From contig JBGTCD010000004.1 of the NCBI GenBank assembly GCA_041749015.1, forward strand, positions 1 to 27,109: a DNA stretch of 27,109 nt, in the 5' to 3' direction. The position numbers and the translations under genes are program-made. A model generated the notes under the pieces. It was not told the origin of the DNA, ran no database searches, and was given only the letters and a program-made list of their open reading frames with translations. Every line of letters starts with the position of its first letter. Position 1 is the first letter of the stretch. This document shows, piece by piece, positions 16,950 to 25,079 of this stretch. The stretch comes from JBGTCD01 sp041749015 (GTDB lineage Bacteria > Bacteroidota > Bacteroidia > Cytophagales > Cyclobacteriaceae).

Positions 16950-17430
16950 TAAGGCCCACAGATATTTAATTCGAGGTTTGGAGGTTGTATTAATTACCCT
17001 CATGGTAATTATTGTTATTGTAGTTTGCTGGCAGGTTTTTTCAAGGTTTATACTGGAATTTCCAAGTTCTTATACGGATGAGTTGTCCAGATTTTTATTG
17101 ATATGGATTACTATGCTTGGCGCATCCTATGCTTCAGGTCGGAATTCCCACCTTGCAATTGATATTCTTCAAGGCAAGCTAAAAGGCAAAAGTCGAGGGA
17201 AGCTACAAATTCTTATTCAGCTGTTTATTCTGATATTTTCGATTTCGGTGTTGGTAGTTGGCGGTTCATATTTGGTATGGATAACCTTTTCTCTAAGGCA
17301 AATATCAGCAGCGCTGGGCCTGCCAATGGGATGGGTATATATCTCTATTCCAGTTTCAGGTATTCTGGTTTCATTTTTCAGCCTTAATTCAATAAGAGGC
17401 CTAATTTCGAAACCAAGTAAACCTCATTAA
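16942..17430 (+). CDS. dctQ: TRAP transporter small permease subunit
   Basis: A 162-residue inner-membrane protein with four predicted transmembrane helices, the usual design of the small TRAP subunit that pairs with DctM. Typical features are the first helix VVLITLMVIIVIVVCWQVFSR (residues in part), the FPSSYTDELSRFLLIWITMLGA segment with its conserved Glu-Leu-Ser/Ala-Arg, and ASYASGRNSHLAID. The ATG at 16942 is preferred over an upstream in-frame TTG at 16933, giving an 8-base overlap with dctP. dctM starts 1 base after its stop. Confidence 0.93.
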   Translation: MIDKAHRYLIRGLEVVLITLMVIIVIVVCWQVFSRFILEFPSSYTDELSRFLLIWITMLGASYASGRNSHLAIDILQGKLKGKSRGKLQILIQLFILIFSISVLVVGGSYLVWITFSLRQISAALGLPMGWVYISIPVSGILVSFFSLNSIRGLISKPSKPH

Positions 17431-17431
17431 T

Positions 17432-18727
17432 ATGGAACAGGTTGAAATTTTGGTTTTGGTTTTAAGCTTCCTTATTCTTTTGACTTTAGGGGTGCCGGTT
17501 GCTTTTTCCCTGGGACTGTCCGGCCTTTTCACTCTTATTATTGCTATGGACACCCTTACCGCATTGACTACCCTGGCCCAAAGGATTGGTACAGCAGTAG
17601 ATAGTTTCACCTTACTGGCCATCCCCTTTTTCATTCTTGCTGGTCAGTTGATGAATCAGGGAGGTATCGCACGGAGGCTAATTGATTTTGCAAAAGCCTT
17701 GGTAGGAAGCTTTCCGGGAGGGCTGGCCTTTGTAAATATTCTGGCGTGTATGTTGTTTGGAGCTATTGCAGGCTCAGCAGTTGCTTCTGCATCAGCAATC
17801 GGTGGGTCTATGGTGGAACGAATGGAAAATGAAGGGTATCCGAGGCCATTTAGTGCAGCAGTGAATATTACTGCATCCACAACCGGCCTGATAATTCCTC
17901 CAAGCAATATCCTTATTGTCTATGCCCTTGCCAGTGGCGGGCTTTCTATAGGGGCATTATTCCTAGCAGGTTATGTGCCGGGTATTATTATGGGGGCCTC
18001 CCTAATGGTGGTGGCAGGATGGCTTTCCAAAAAATACGAAATTGGTCATGGAGAAAAATTTAATTTTAAAACTTTATGGGTTACATTCTGGGGAGCAATG
18101 CCAAGCCTAACATTACTGATCATAGTAATTGGGGGCATTGTTATAGGATTTTTCACGGCCACTGAAGCCTCTGCTGTAGCTGTTTTTTATACACTTGTTT
18201 TGATACTCATTTATAAAGAAATTAATTTTAAAAGGTTAGTAAAAGCGATTCTAGAAACAGTTAATACTACAGCCATTGTTTTATTTTTGGTTGGCACTTC
18301 GATGGCATTATCATGGGTTATGTCTTATGAATATATCCCTCAAAACTTCACTCAATTTATGCTTGGGATATCTGACCACCCAATTATAATTTTGTTATTG
18401 ATAAATGCCATATTGCTTTTTATAGGTATTTTTATGGATATGACACCGGCAGTTTTAATTTTCACTCCCATTTTTTTACCTGTTGTCGTGGAACTGGGAA
18501 TGGATCCTGTGCATTTTGGCATTGTAATGGTGACCAATTTGTGTATTGGCTTGTGTACTCCTCCTGTAGGTACAGTTTTGTTTGTAGGATGTGGTATTGC
18601 AGGAATCAAAATTGAACAGGTGCTAAAACCTCTACTACCGTTTTTCATAGCCTTATTAATTTCATTATTGGCAATTACATTTGTACCTGAATTAAGCCTT
18701 TGGCTACCCAGATTATTTGGATTTTGA
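17432..18727 (+). CDS. dctM: TRAP transporter large permease subunit
   Basis: A 431-residue, very hydrophobic inner-membrane protein of the DctM family, the sodium-coupled translocating subunit of the TRAP system. It shows the conserved GVPVAFSLGLSGL near the N-terminus, AIPFFILAGQLMNQGGIARRL, the GAIAGSAVASASAIGGSM motif, ASTTGLIIPPSNILIVYA, FTATEASAVAVFY in the middle, and MDMTPAVLIFTPIFLPVV with NLCIGLCTPPVGTVLFVG toward the C-terminus. The length is typical (about 425). It sits 1 base after dctQ, and the uxaA ATG follows 7 bases after its stop. Confidence 0.96.
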   Translation: MEQVEILVLVLSFLILLTLGVPVAFSLGLSGLFTLIIAMDTLTALTTLAQRIGTAVDSFTLLAIPFFILAGQLMNQGGIARRLIDFAKALVGSFPGGLAFVNILACMLFGAIAGSAVASASAIGGSMVERMENEGYPRPFSAAVNITASTTGLIIPPSNILIVYALASGGLSIGALFLAGYVPGIIMGASLMVVAGWLSKKYEIGHGEKFNFKTLWVTFWGAMPSLTLLIIVIGGIVIGFFTATEASAVAVFYTLVLILIYKEINFKRLVKAILETVNTTAIVLFLVGTSMALSWVMSYEYIPQNFTQFMLGISDHPIIILLLINAILLFIGIFMDMTPAVLIFTPIFLPVVVELGMDPVHFGIVMVTNLCIGLCTPPVGTVLFVGCGIAGIKIEQVLKPLLPFFIALLISLLAITFVPELSLWLPRLFGF

Positions 18728-18734
18728 AAACACT

Positions 18735-20381
18735 ATGGAAAAAGCATTAATGATACACCATGATGATGATTTAGCTGTCGCACTTAAGGATATGAAGTCC
18801 GGGGAAACCGTTAATCTTTCAGGAAAAAGAGTTATCTTAATCAATGACGTTCAGGCCAAACACAAGTTTTCTCTTAAAAAAATCCCAGCCTCTGGCGAAG
18901 TAAGGATGTACGGCGTGGTAATCGGTAAAGCAAATGATTCTATAAATAAGGGAGAGGTCATTACGATTAATAATCTGAAACATGCCATAAAAAATGAGTT
19001 TTCACTTAAAGGGCAGTATCAGTGGAACCCACTAGCGGTCTCTGACCTTTATCCTAGGTATTTTCAAGGGTATCATCGTAATGATGGCAGGGTAGGGACA
19101 CATAATTTTTGGATTGTGGCCCCTTTGGTATTCTGTGAAAATAGAAATATCGAAGTCATGCGAGAAATTATGGAAGAACCACTTGGCTATAAGTATGGCC
19201 ACAACTCTGATTATGACCTGAATTTATTGATTAGTCAATGGGAAAATAATTTACCGCCCGAGCAACTAGAAAAATTATCAATCACCAAAGGAAAGAAAGA
19301 TTTTAAAAAGGGCAGAGTTTTTGAAAATATTGATGGGGTTAAATTTCTCACCCATGAAGCAGGCTGTGGAGGCACCCGGAAAGATAGCCAGTTGTTATGC
19401 AGGCTCCTTGCTGGTTATATCACCCACCCCAATGTAGGTGGTGCTACAATTCTCAGTTTGGGTTGTCAAAATGCGGAGGTGAGAATTCTAAATGAAGCCA
19501 TTCATCAAATAGATCCGGAATTTGATAAGCCATTATATATTCTAGGGCAGCAAGACTATGGCCTAGAGCAAGAGTTTATAGAGGATGCGGTTAGGAAAAC
19601 ATTTGCAGGGCTTACGATTACCAATAAAGTAATTAGGCAGAAAGCACCCGTCAGTAGTCTTGTGGTAGGTTTGGAGTGTGGCGGTTCTGATGGATTTTCG
19701 GGGATTTCTGCCAATCCGGCCGTTGGCAAATTTTCAGATATTTTAGTGTCTATGGGTGGCAGCGTAATACTTTCCGAATTTCCCGAACTCAATGGGGTTG
19801 AGCATATCCTGGCAGAAAGATGTAAGTCCAGTTCGATCTCCGAAAAATTTCTTTCTCTCATGGAGCAGTATCAGAGTGCAGCCAAAAATTCAGGTTCCGG
19901 ATTTGAGGCTAATCCGTCACCTGGTAATATCAAGGATGGGTTAATTACCGATGCTATGAAATCAGCAGGAGCTGCACTGAAGGGAGGATCTTCTCCCGTA
20001 GTGGACGTCCTTGATTACACCGACCAACTAAGGACTCCAGGTCTCAACCTTTTATGTACTCCTGGCAATGATGTGGAATCCACCACGGGACTGGCTGGCT
20101 CTGGGGCTCAAATTATCTTATTTACAACTGGATTAGGTACACCTACGGGCAATCCTGTAGCACCTGTTATTAAAATTTCGAGTAATTCTGCCCTCTACCG
20201 GAAAATGGAAGATATCATTGATATTGATGCAGGAGGAATCATTGAAAATGGTGAAACAATTGATGCAGTTGCCTTTAATTTATTTAATAAGGTCATAGAA
20301 ACAGCTAATGGAGGAATAACCAAAGCCCAATTAATGGGGCAAAATGATTTTATTCCCTGGAAACGGGGTGTTTCTTTATGA
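18735..20381 (+). CDS. uxaA: Altronate dehydratase
   Basis: A 548-residue UxaA-family enzyme that dehydrates D-altronate to 2-keto-3-deoxygluconate in the galacturonate branch. The N-terminal SAF domain (about 1-85, HHDDDLAVALKDMKSGETV) is followed by YHRNDGRVGTHNFWIV and the catalytic part with EAGCGGTRKDSQLL, LECGGSDGFSGISANPAVG and TTGLGTPTGNPVAPVIKIS. These glycine- and cysteine-rich segments are the signatures of the family and probably hold the iron site. It is longer than the enterobacterial enzyme (about 495) because of insertions, as seen in other Bacteroidota. The ATG at 18735 is preferred over an in-frame TTG at 18717 that would overlap dctM. A 41-base gap follows before the cytochrome gene. 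Confidence 0.95.
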   Translation: MEKALMIHHDDDLAVALKDMKSGETVNLSGKRVILINDVQAKHKFSLKKIPASGEVRMYGVVIGKANDSINKGEVITINNLKHAIKNEFSLKGQYQWNPLAVSDLYPRYFQGYHRNDGRVGTHNFWIVAPLVFCENRNIEVMREIMEEPLGYKYGHNSDYDLNLLISQWENNLPPEQLEKLSITKGKKDFKKGRVFENIDGVKFLTHEAGCGGTRKDSQLLCRLLAGYITHPNVGGATILSLGCQNAEVRILNEAIHQIDPEFDKPLYILGQQDYGLEQEFIEDAVRKTFAGLTITNKVIRQKAPVSSLVVGLECGGSDGFSGISANPAVGKFSDILVSMGGSVILSEFPELNGVEHILAERCKSSSISEKFLSLMEQYQSAAKNSGSGFEANPSPGNIKDGLITDAMKSAGAALKGGSSPVVDVLDYTDQLRTPGLNLLCTPGNDVESTTGLAGSGAQIILFTTGLGTPTGNPVAPVIKISSNSALYRKMEDIIDIDAGGIIENGETIDAVAFNLFNKVIETANGGITKAQLMGQNDFIPWKRGVSL

Positions 20382-20422
20382 ATTAGTGAAATAGAATCTA
20401 CTTTTAATTAAAATAGATAATT

Positions 20423-20860
20423 ATGAAGAATAGCATTTCAATTATTTTATTTTTGGGAATTTTGTTCATGGCATGTGGCGGTGGGTCTAAAAAAGAAACG
20501 GTAGATGCCCTACCACCCCAAGTAGCTAAAGCAAAGGTTTCTGAAGGTCAACGTCTTTATAAGCAGTATTGTACTGCTTGCCATCAGAATGATGGCTCAG
20601 GCGTGCCTAACATGTACCCACCCTTAGCTGGCACGGATTGGGTAACTGGCGATAAAACGCGCCTGATCGATGTGGTCCTTAATGGGATGAATGGAGAGAT
20701 TGAAGTCAATGGGAAGCAATATAATGGTGTCATGACGCCGCACAACTTCCTAACCGACGAACAGCTTGCCGATGTGCTGACCTACATCCGCCAAAGTTTC
20801 GGCAATGATGCCTCTGAAATCACCGCAAAAGAAGTGGCTAAGGTAAGGGCCGATTCGTAG
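20423..20860 (+). CDS. Mono-heme cytochrome c lipoprotein
   Basis: A 145-residue exported cytochrome c. A signal peptide with lipobox FMAC (Cys18) predicts membrane anchoring on the periplasmic side. The heme-attachment motif CTACH is at 50-54, preceded by GQRLYKQYC and followed by DGSGVPNMYPPLAG, as in class I cytochromes c. Met104 in NGVMTPHNFLTDEQLADVLTYIR is the likely sixth ligand. It would accept electrons from a periplasmic dehydrogenase, but no such gene is present here. It is inserted between uxaA and uxaB, all on the same strand, and directly abuts the FGE-like gene (no bases between stop and ATG). The role in uronate metabolism is unknown. Confidence 0.93.
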   Translation: MKNSISIILFLGILFMACGGGSKKETVDALPPQVAKAKVSEGQRLYKQYCTACHQNDGSGVPNMYPPLAGTDWVTGDKTRLIDVVLNGMNGEIEVNGKQYNGVMTPHNFLTDEQLADVLTYIRQSFGNDASEITAKEVAKVRADS

Positions 20861-21952
20861 ATGTTTATTTTACACCTTAAATCATTTAAAATCCGGGTCA
20901 GAATATCTTTTCCGGTATTTCTTTGGGCTTTTATTCCTTTACTTTTTTTGGGGGCTTCTTGTAAAGATCAAAACCAAAATATGGTATCGGTGCCTATCGA
21001 AATACCAGAGGATATGGCCTATATACCGGAAGGTACATTTAAATTTGGCACTAATGATAAAATGGCCTATCCAGATGAGGGGCCTGCTGTTGAGGTAGAA
21101 GTTACGGCCTTTTTTATGGATAAAACCGAAGTGACCAATGCTCAGTTTGAAAAATTTGTGGAAGCCACCGGATACCAGACCGTGGCTGAAAGAGCACCTG
21201 ACTGGGAAGAAATCAAAGCCCAACTGCCTTCTGACACCCCCAAACCCCATGATTCACTATTGGTACCAGGCTCTTTGGTGTTCGTGCCCCCTGCACATGC
21301 TGTAAGTCTGGATGATATTTCCCAGTGGTGGCAATGGGTGCCCGAGGCTGCATGGCATTCGCCTGAAGGCCCTGGCAGTAATATTACTGGCCTTGAAAGC
21401 CATCCTGTGGTGCATGTGGCCGTTGAAGACGCCAGGTCTTATTGCGAATGGGCTGGCGGACGACTGCCCACCGAGGTAGAGTGGGAATGGGCTTCCAGAG
21501 GTGGGAATCAAAGTCAAACCTATCCCTGGGGAGACGAACTCCAGCCGGGCGGAGCATTTATGGCTAATACCTACCAGGGCGTATTTCCTCATACTGACGA
21601 AGGTAAAGACGGATATACAGGCACAGCACCTGTGAAGTCCTATCCGCCTAATTCTTATGGGCTTTATGACATGATCGGAAATGTTTGGGAGCTTACTGCA
21701 GACCCTTATGATGCCCAAAGGCATCAACGCCTGGCAGGTAAATTGCCCTCTCTGGAATCTCGCCCCATGGTCGCAGGACTTGCAATGGAGTACGTTGTGA
21801 AAGGAGGCTCATATTTGTGTTCGGATCATTATTGCGTCAACTACCGATCCAGCGCCAGGCAAAGTCAGGCCTTTGATAGCGGGGCCTCCAATATTGGGTT
21901 TAGGTGTATTATAGATATTATAGATTACGATGTAAATGCAAAAACTGAATAG
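20861..21952 (+). CDS. Formylglycine-generating-enzyme-like (SUMF1) lipoprotein
   Basis: A 363-residue SUMF1/FGE-fold protein. An N-terminal signal with lipobox LGASC (Cys34) predicts a lipoprotein. The fold begins at about 54 (MAYIPEGTFKFGTND), with FFMDKTEVTNAQFEKFVEATGY, HPVVHVAVEDARSYCEWAGG, RLPTEVEWEWASRGG, YPWGDEL and NSYGLYDMIGNVWELTAD. The C-terminal part GGSYLCSDHYCVNYRSSAR keeps the two cysteines (320 and 325) with the same spacing as the copper-binding catalytic pair of true formylglycine-generating enzymes, and SNIGFRC closes the domain. It may therefore activate sulfatases by turning Cys into formylglycine in the periplasm, but no sulfatase is in the window. It directly follows the cytochrome gene and overlaps uxaB by 17 bases. 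Confidence 0.9.
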   Translation: MFILHLKSFKIRVRISFPVFLWAFIPLLFLGASCKDQNQNMVSVPIEIPEDMAYIPEGTFKFGTNDKMAYPDEGPAVEVEVTAFFMDKTEVTNAQFEKFVEATGYQTVAERAPDWEEIKAQLPSDTPKPHDSLLVPGSLVFVPPAHAVSLDDISQWWQWVPEAAWHSPEGPGSNITGLESHPVVHVAVEDARSYCEWAGGRLPTEVEWEWASRGGNQSQTYPWGDELQPGGAFMANTYQGVFPHTDEGKDGYTGTAPVKSYPPNSYGLYDMIGNVWELTADPYDAQRHQRLAGKLPSLESRPMVAGLAMEYVVKGGSYLCSDHYCVNYRSSARQSQAFDSGASNIGFRCIIDIIDYDVNAKTE

Positions 21953-23387
21953 AAGGATCTTTTCTGATAGTACTATATACCCTTCGCGGATTATTCAATT
22001 TGGAGGCGGTAATTTTATTAGGGGTTTTTGTGATTGGATGGTCCAGGTATTGAATGAAGATGCTGGATTTAATTCTGGAGTAATTTTGATCAAGCCTACT
22101 AAAAGTGGCCATTACGATAATCTGGCAATACAGGATAATTTGTTTTCTTCAGTGCTATCCGAGACTAGGGATGGAAGAATTTTTTATGACAAAAAAATAA
22201 TCACCTGTATTAATGAAATCATCAATCCCTATGAGAACTGGAAGGCCTTCTTAGATTCGGCCAAAATTCCCGATATACGATTTATTTTCAGTAATACAAC
22301 TGAGGCAGGCATCAGGTATGATGATTCCGATAATGACCCCGAAACTATAGCTAATTCCTTCCCTGGTAAGCTCACTCAATGGTTATTTAAAAGGTATGAA
22401 GCCTTTGGAGGGTCACAGGATAAAGGATGCTTAATTCTTCCCACAGAGCTAATTGAAAACAATGGTGAGGAGCTAGAAAGCCTGGTTATAAAGTATTCTC
22501 AAAGGTGGGATTTAGATGATGGCTTTAGAGATTGGATTAATCAAAGTAATCATTTCTTTAAGACAATGGTTGACAGAATCATATCCGGCTATCCAAAAAA
22601 CAACCAAGATTATTATTGGGAAAAGATTGGATATCAAGATGAGGCCTTAGTTGTTGGGGAATTTTACCACAACTGGATCATAGAGGATAGAAATAATATT
22701 CTAGAGAAGGAGATGCCTTACAAGATAGTAGGTTTCAATATAAATTCAGTAGATGACCTCGGCCCCTACAGAGCTATGAAGGTAAAGTTACTCAATGGTG
22801 CCCATACTGCTATGTTTATTTTAGGTACCCAGATGGGCTTAAAAACTGTAGCTGAAGCCATTAAGCATCCCATCTTAGGCGATTTTATCAAAAACTTGAT
22901 TCAAGATGAAGTCATTGTGACCTCTGGTAGTTTAAATGAATTATATAAGAAATTTGCCAAAGAAACTTTTTTAAGGTTTGACAATATTGAGATGAATCAT
23001 CTTCTTGAAAGCATTGGTCTTAATACAACCTCCAAGATTAATTATAGATTATTGTCTTCGATGAATGATTATATAAGATTATACGAGAAAATACCAGAAA
23101 TGCTGACCTTTGTAATGGCAGCGTTTTTTCAAAATTATTCAATAAGAATTAAAACTAATGAATTTAAAATTAATGATGCCACAGAAATAATTGGCCTTTT
23201 TAAAAACCTAATTCAGACCTACCCCAATGATAAGATTCGGGTAATTGAAAAATTTATTCACGATTGTGAACAATGGGAAATTAATGTTACACATAAAGAT
23301 CAGGTCATAAATCAAATAGCCCATTATTGGCAAAGTATTGATAGTGAAGGAATTGAAAGCTGTATTATAAAATTCCAAACAGAATAA
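21936..23387 (+). CDS. uxaB: Tagaturonate reductase (altronate oxidoreductase)
   Basis: A 483-residue enzyme of the polyol-specific long-chain dehydrogenase family, the same length as enterobacterial UxaB. It reduces D-tagaturonate to D-altronate with NADH in the galacturonate branch. LNRRIFSDSTIYPSRIIQFG is followed by GGGNFIRGFCDW for cofactor binding, FIFSNTTEAGI in the Rossmann domain, and KVKLLNGAHTAM, which holds the family's catalytic K-x4-N-x2-H (Lys282, Asn287, His290). The ATG lies inside the end of the FGE-like gene, a 17-base overlap. The gene is clearly more A/T-rich than the FGE-like gene before it. The aldose epimerase gene follows after 15 bases. Confidence 0.96.
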   Translation: MQKLNRRIFSDSTIYPSRIIQFGGGNFIRGFCDWMVQVLNEDAGFNSGVILIKPTKSGHYDNLAIQDNLFSSVLSETRDGRIFYDKKIITCINEIINPYENWKAFLDSAKIPDIRFIFSNTTEAGIRYDDSDNDPETIANSFPGKLTQWLFKRYEAFGGSQDKGCLILPTELIENNGEELESLVIKYSQRWDLDDGFRDWINQSNHFFKTMVDRIISGYPKNNQDYYWEKIGYQDEALVVGEFYHNWIIEDRNNILEKEMPYKIVGFNINSVDDLGPYRAMKVKLLNGAHTAMFILGTQMGLKTVAEAIKHPILGDFIKNLIQDEVIVTSGSLNELYKKFAKETFLRFDNIEMNHLLESIGLNTTSKINYRLLSSMNDYIRLYEKIPEMLTFVMAAFFQNYSIRIKTNEFKINDATEIIGLFKNLIQTYPNDKIRVIEKFIHDCEQWEINVTHKDQVINQIAHYWQSIDSEGIESCIIKFQTE

Positions 23388-23402
23388 TATTAAGTCTGCA
23401 AA

Positions 23403-24332
23403 ATGTTTACTACCAGTTATTTTGATTTTGGTATTCATAAAAGCGTGGAAATATTTGATACAAAAACCGCCACTCTTTTAAAATTGATTTATTCTTACGG
23501 AGCTACCCTAACCCATTTGGAGTTTAATGGAAGGCCGATAATCGAAGGATTTACAAACCATCAAGAACTGGAGTACAATATTTTCTTTAAGAATGCCTGG
23601 TTGTTTCCTTTTGCCAACAGGATCAATCAAGGGCGGTATGAGTTTGAAGGCACCACCTACCAATTACCGATCAATGATGCCCCCACAGGGCATGCCCTTC
23701 ATGGTTTTATTTACAATAAGCCATTCGAAATCGCCGAACTAAATTCTGGTAAATCCGAGACTGAAATTAAGCTCAGGTACCTCTATGATGGTCATGAACC
23801 TGGTTATCCCTTTGCTTTTGAAATGGAGGTGACTTATGTGCTAAAAGTCAATGCATTGAATATATCCTTGATTGTAAAGAATACTGGCAAAAAGGCAATG
23901 CCCTGTGCTCCGGGTTTTCATCCTTACTTTAAGTTTGGCGGTAGGGATATCGGTGATGTCGAAATCAGTTTTCCGAAGAGTAAGCAAGTGATCCTTGGAG
24001 AGGACGGGTTGCCACTTAGTATCGGCGAGGGATTTGAGGGATCAAAAAAGATCGTAAAGGAGCATTATGACAATGCCTATTGGCTTGATAAGCAATCCGG
24101 GGAACAATTAATTACAGTAAAATCTGGAGACCAGGATTACCTGGTAGAGATGGATTTTAATTATCATTTGATCAGATTTTTCCAGGTCTATACCCCTCCG
24201 GACCGAAAGTCCATTGCCATTGAGCCAATGGTAGGTAATGTAGATTGTTTTAATAATAGGGATGGTCTGGTGGTATTAAATCCATCGGAATCGATGGGAT
24301 TAGATTTTCAGATTTCCATCCAGGGGCAATAA
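23403..24332 (+). CDS. Aldose 1-epimerase (GalM family)
   Basis: A 309-residue mutarotase-fold protein that would interconvert alpha and beta anomers of sugars. The conserved points of the family are visible: FANRI (Asn72-Arg73), TGHALHGF (His97, His100), GFHPYF (catalytic acid His173) and IAIEPMVGNVDCFNN (catalytic base Glu274). No signal peptide is seen, so it is cytoplasmic. As the last gene of the operon it may speed anomer or ring opening of imported uronates before UxaC, which needs the open chain; that use is inferred. It converges with the PIN toxin gene, with only 9 bases between them and no clear terminator. Confidence 0.92.
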   Translation: MFTTSYFDFGIHKSVEIFDTKTATLLKLIYSYGATLTHLEFNGRPIIEGFTNHQELEYNIFFKNAWLFPFANRINQGRYEFEGTTYQLPINDAPTGHALHGFIYNKPFEIAELNSGKSETEIKLRYLYDGHEPGYPFAFEMEVTYVLKVNALNISLIVKNTGKKAMPCAPGFHPYFKFGGRDIGDVEISFPKSKQVILGEDGLPLSIGEGFEGSKKIVKEHYDNAYWLDKQSGEQLITVKSGDQDYLVEMDFNYHLIRFFQVYTPPDRKSIAIEPMVGNVDCFNNRDGLVVLNPSESMGLDFQISIQGQ

Positions 24333-24341
24333 AACCTTTTG

Positions 24342-24746
24342 TCAGGAATACTTTAGAAGGAATTCTGTTGGCTTTAAAATCTCGACCCCTTCAATCGGAT
24401 TGAGGTCAAGTAGGTCGAAATCTCCAGATACTATGCAATCTGCCGATTCTATTATTGCTAATTGAATGAATTTTATGTCACTTTCGTCCCTGCAATGGAC
24501 TTCGAATGTTCCTGGTTCTTTTATTTGGGCTGTTCTTAAAATATTTTTAAGAAAGATTCTCCTTTTTACTTTATCAATGTATTTATCAAAATAATCTCGC
24601 AGCAAGACTTTTTCAAATTCTAATTTTGTTTCCAGACTAAAAATTAAAGTCCCATTTCGTTCTGCAACTTTTAGAGCTTTTGCTGGCAACCCTCCCGGAT
24701 TCAAACAAGGACTAATTAACACATTCGTGTCGAACACAAATTTCAT
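24342..24746 (-). CDS. PIN-domain toxin of a type II toxin-antitoxin pair
   Basis: A 134-residue PIN-domain ribonuclease-like protein of the group often named 'putative toxin component, PIN family' (TIGR00305-like). The acidic residues expected for the metal site are Asp6 (FVFDTNVLI), Glu43 (LETKLEFEKV), Asp87/Asp90 (CRDESDIKFIQLA) and Asp109 (VSGDFDLLDL). Its start overlaps the stop of the small upstream gene by 4 bases, the normal arrangement with the antitoxin first. It would cleave RNA and be held inactive by the partner. RNA target unknown. Confidence 0.88.
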   Translation of the reverse strand: MKFVFDTNVLISPCLNPGGLPAKALKVAERNGTLIFSLETKLEFEKVLLRDYFDKYIDKVKRRIFLKNILRTAQIKEPGTFEVHCRDESDIKFIQLAIIESADCIVSGDFDLLDLNPIEGVEILKPTEFLLKYS

Positions 24747-24988
24747 TTTGCAGGATTTGAATACATCCCTTCAAATATTTCAGAATTTAATCTTGTAATT
24801 TTAGAAATTACCTGCTTTTCGACATTATTTTCCGCTAAGAACAGGGCTAATTCCAATTGTTCAGTTCCGCATGGATATAGTTTTCCACTCAGAATTGCTT
24901 CGATGGCTTTCTCTGCAATAGAATTTTTGCATTGATCGGGCAACGTTTCCCAAATTTCTTTTTCTGATTTTTTAAGTAGTATTTCCAT
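24743..24988 (-). CDS. Probable antitoxin partner of the PIN toxin
   Basis: An 81-residue protein directly upstream of and overlapping the PIN toxin gene by 4 bases. I recognise no named DNA-binding fold; it has a charged N-terminus (EILLKKSEKEIWETLPDQC), a helical middle (IAEKAIEAILSG) and a further helix (EQLELALFLAENNVEKQVI). Small size, gene order and overlap support the antitoxin role, which is inferred from context. A 91-base gap separates it from the DinB-like gene and should hold its promoter. Confidence 0.7.
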   Translation of the reverse strand: MEILLKKSEKEIWETLPDQCKNSIAEKAIEAILSGKLYPCGTEQLELALFLAENNVEKQVISKITRLNSEIFEGMYSNPAK

Positions 24989-25079
24989 CCTTGAAAATTG
25001 AGGTTTGATAAAAAACGATTAAAAAAATTAATGAGTTCGATTGGTAATCATTTTAATCTGTTAAAAATGCCTTCACTAC

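Noticed and set aside
21257..21727. 156-codon minus-strand open frame inside the FGE-like gene
   Set aside because: Antisense shadow of a conserved domain in a GC-richer gene; composition is not protein-like.
24333..24360. Terminator between the converging epimerase and PIN genes
   Set aside because: Only short CCTT/AAGG pairing is present and there is no convincing stem with a T-run.
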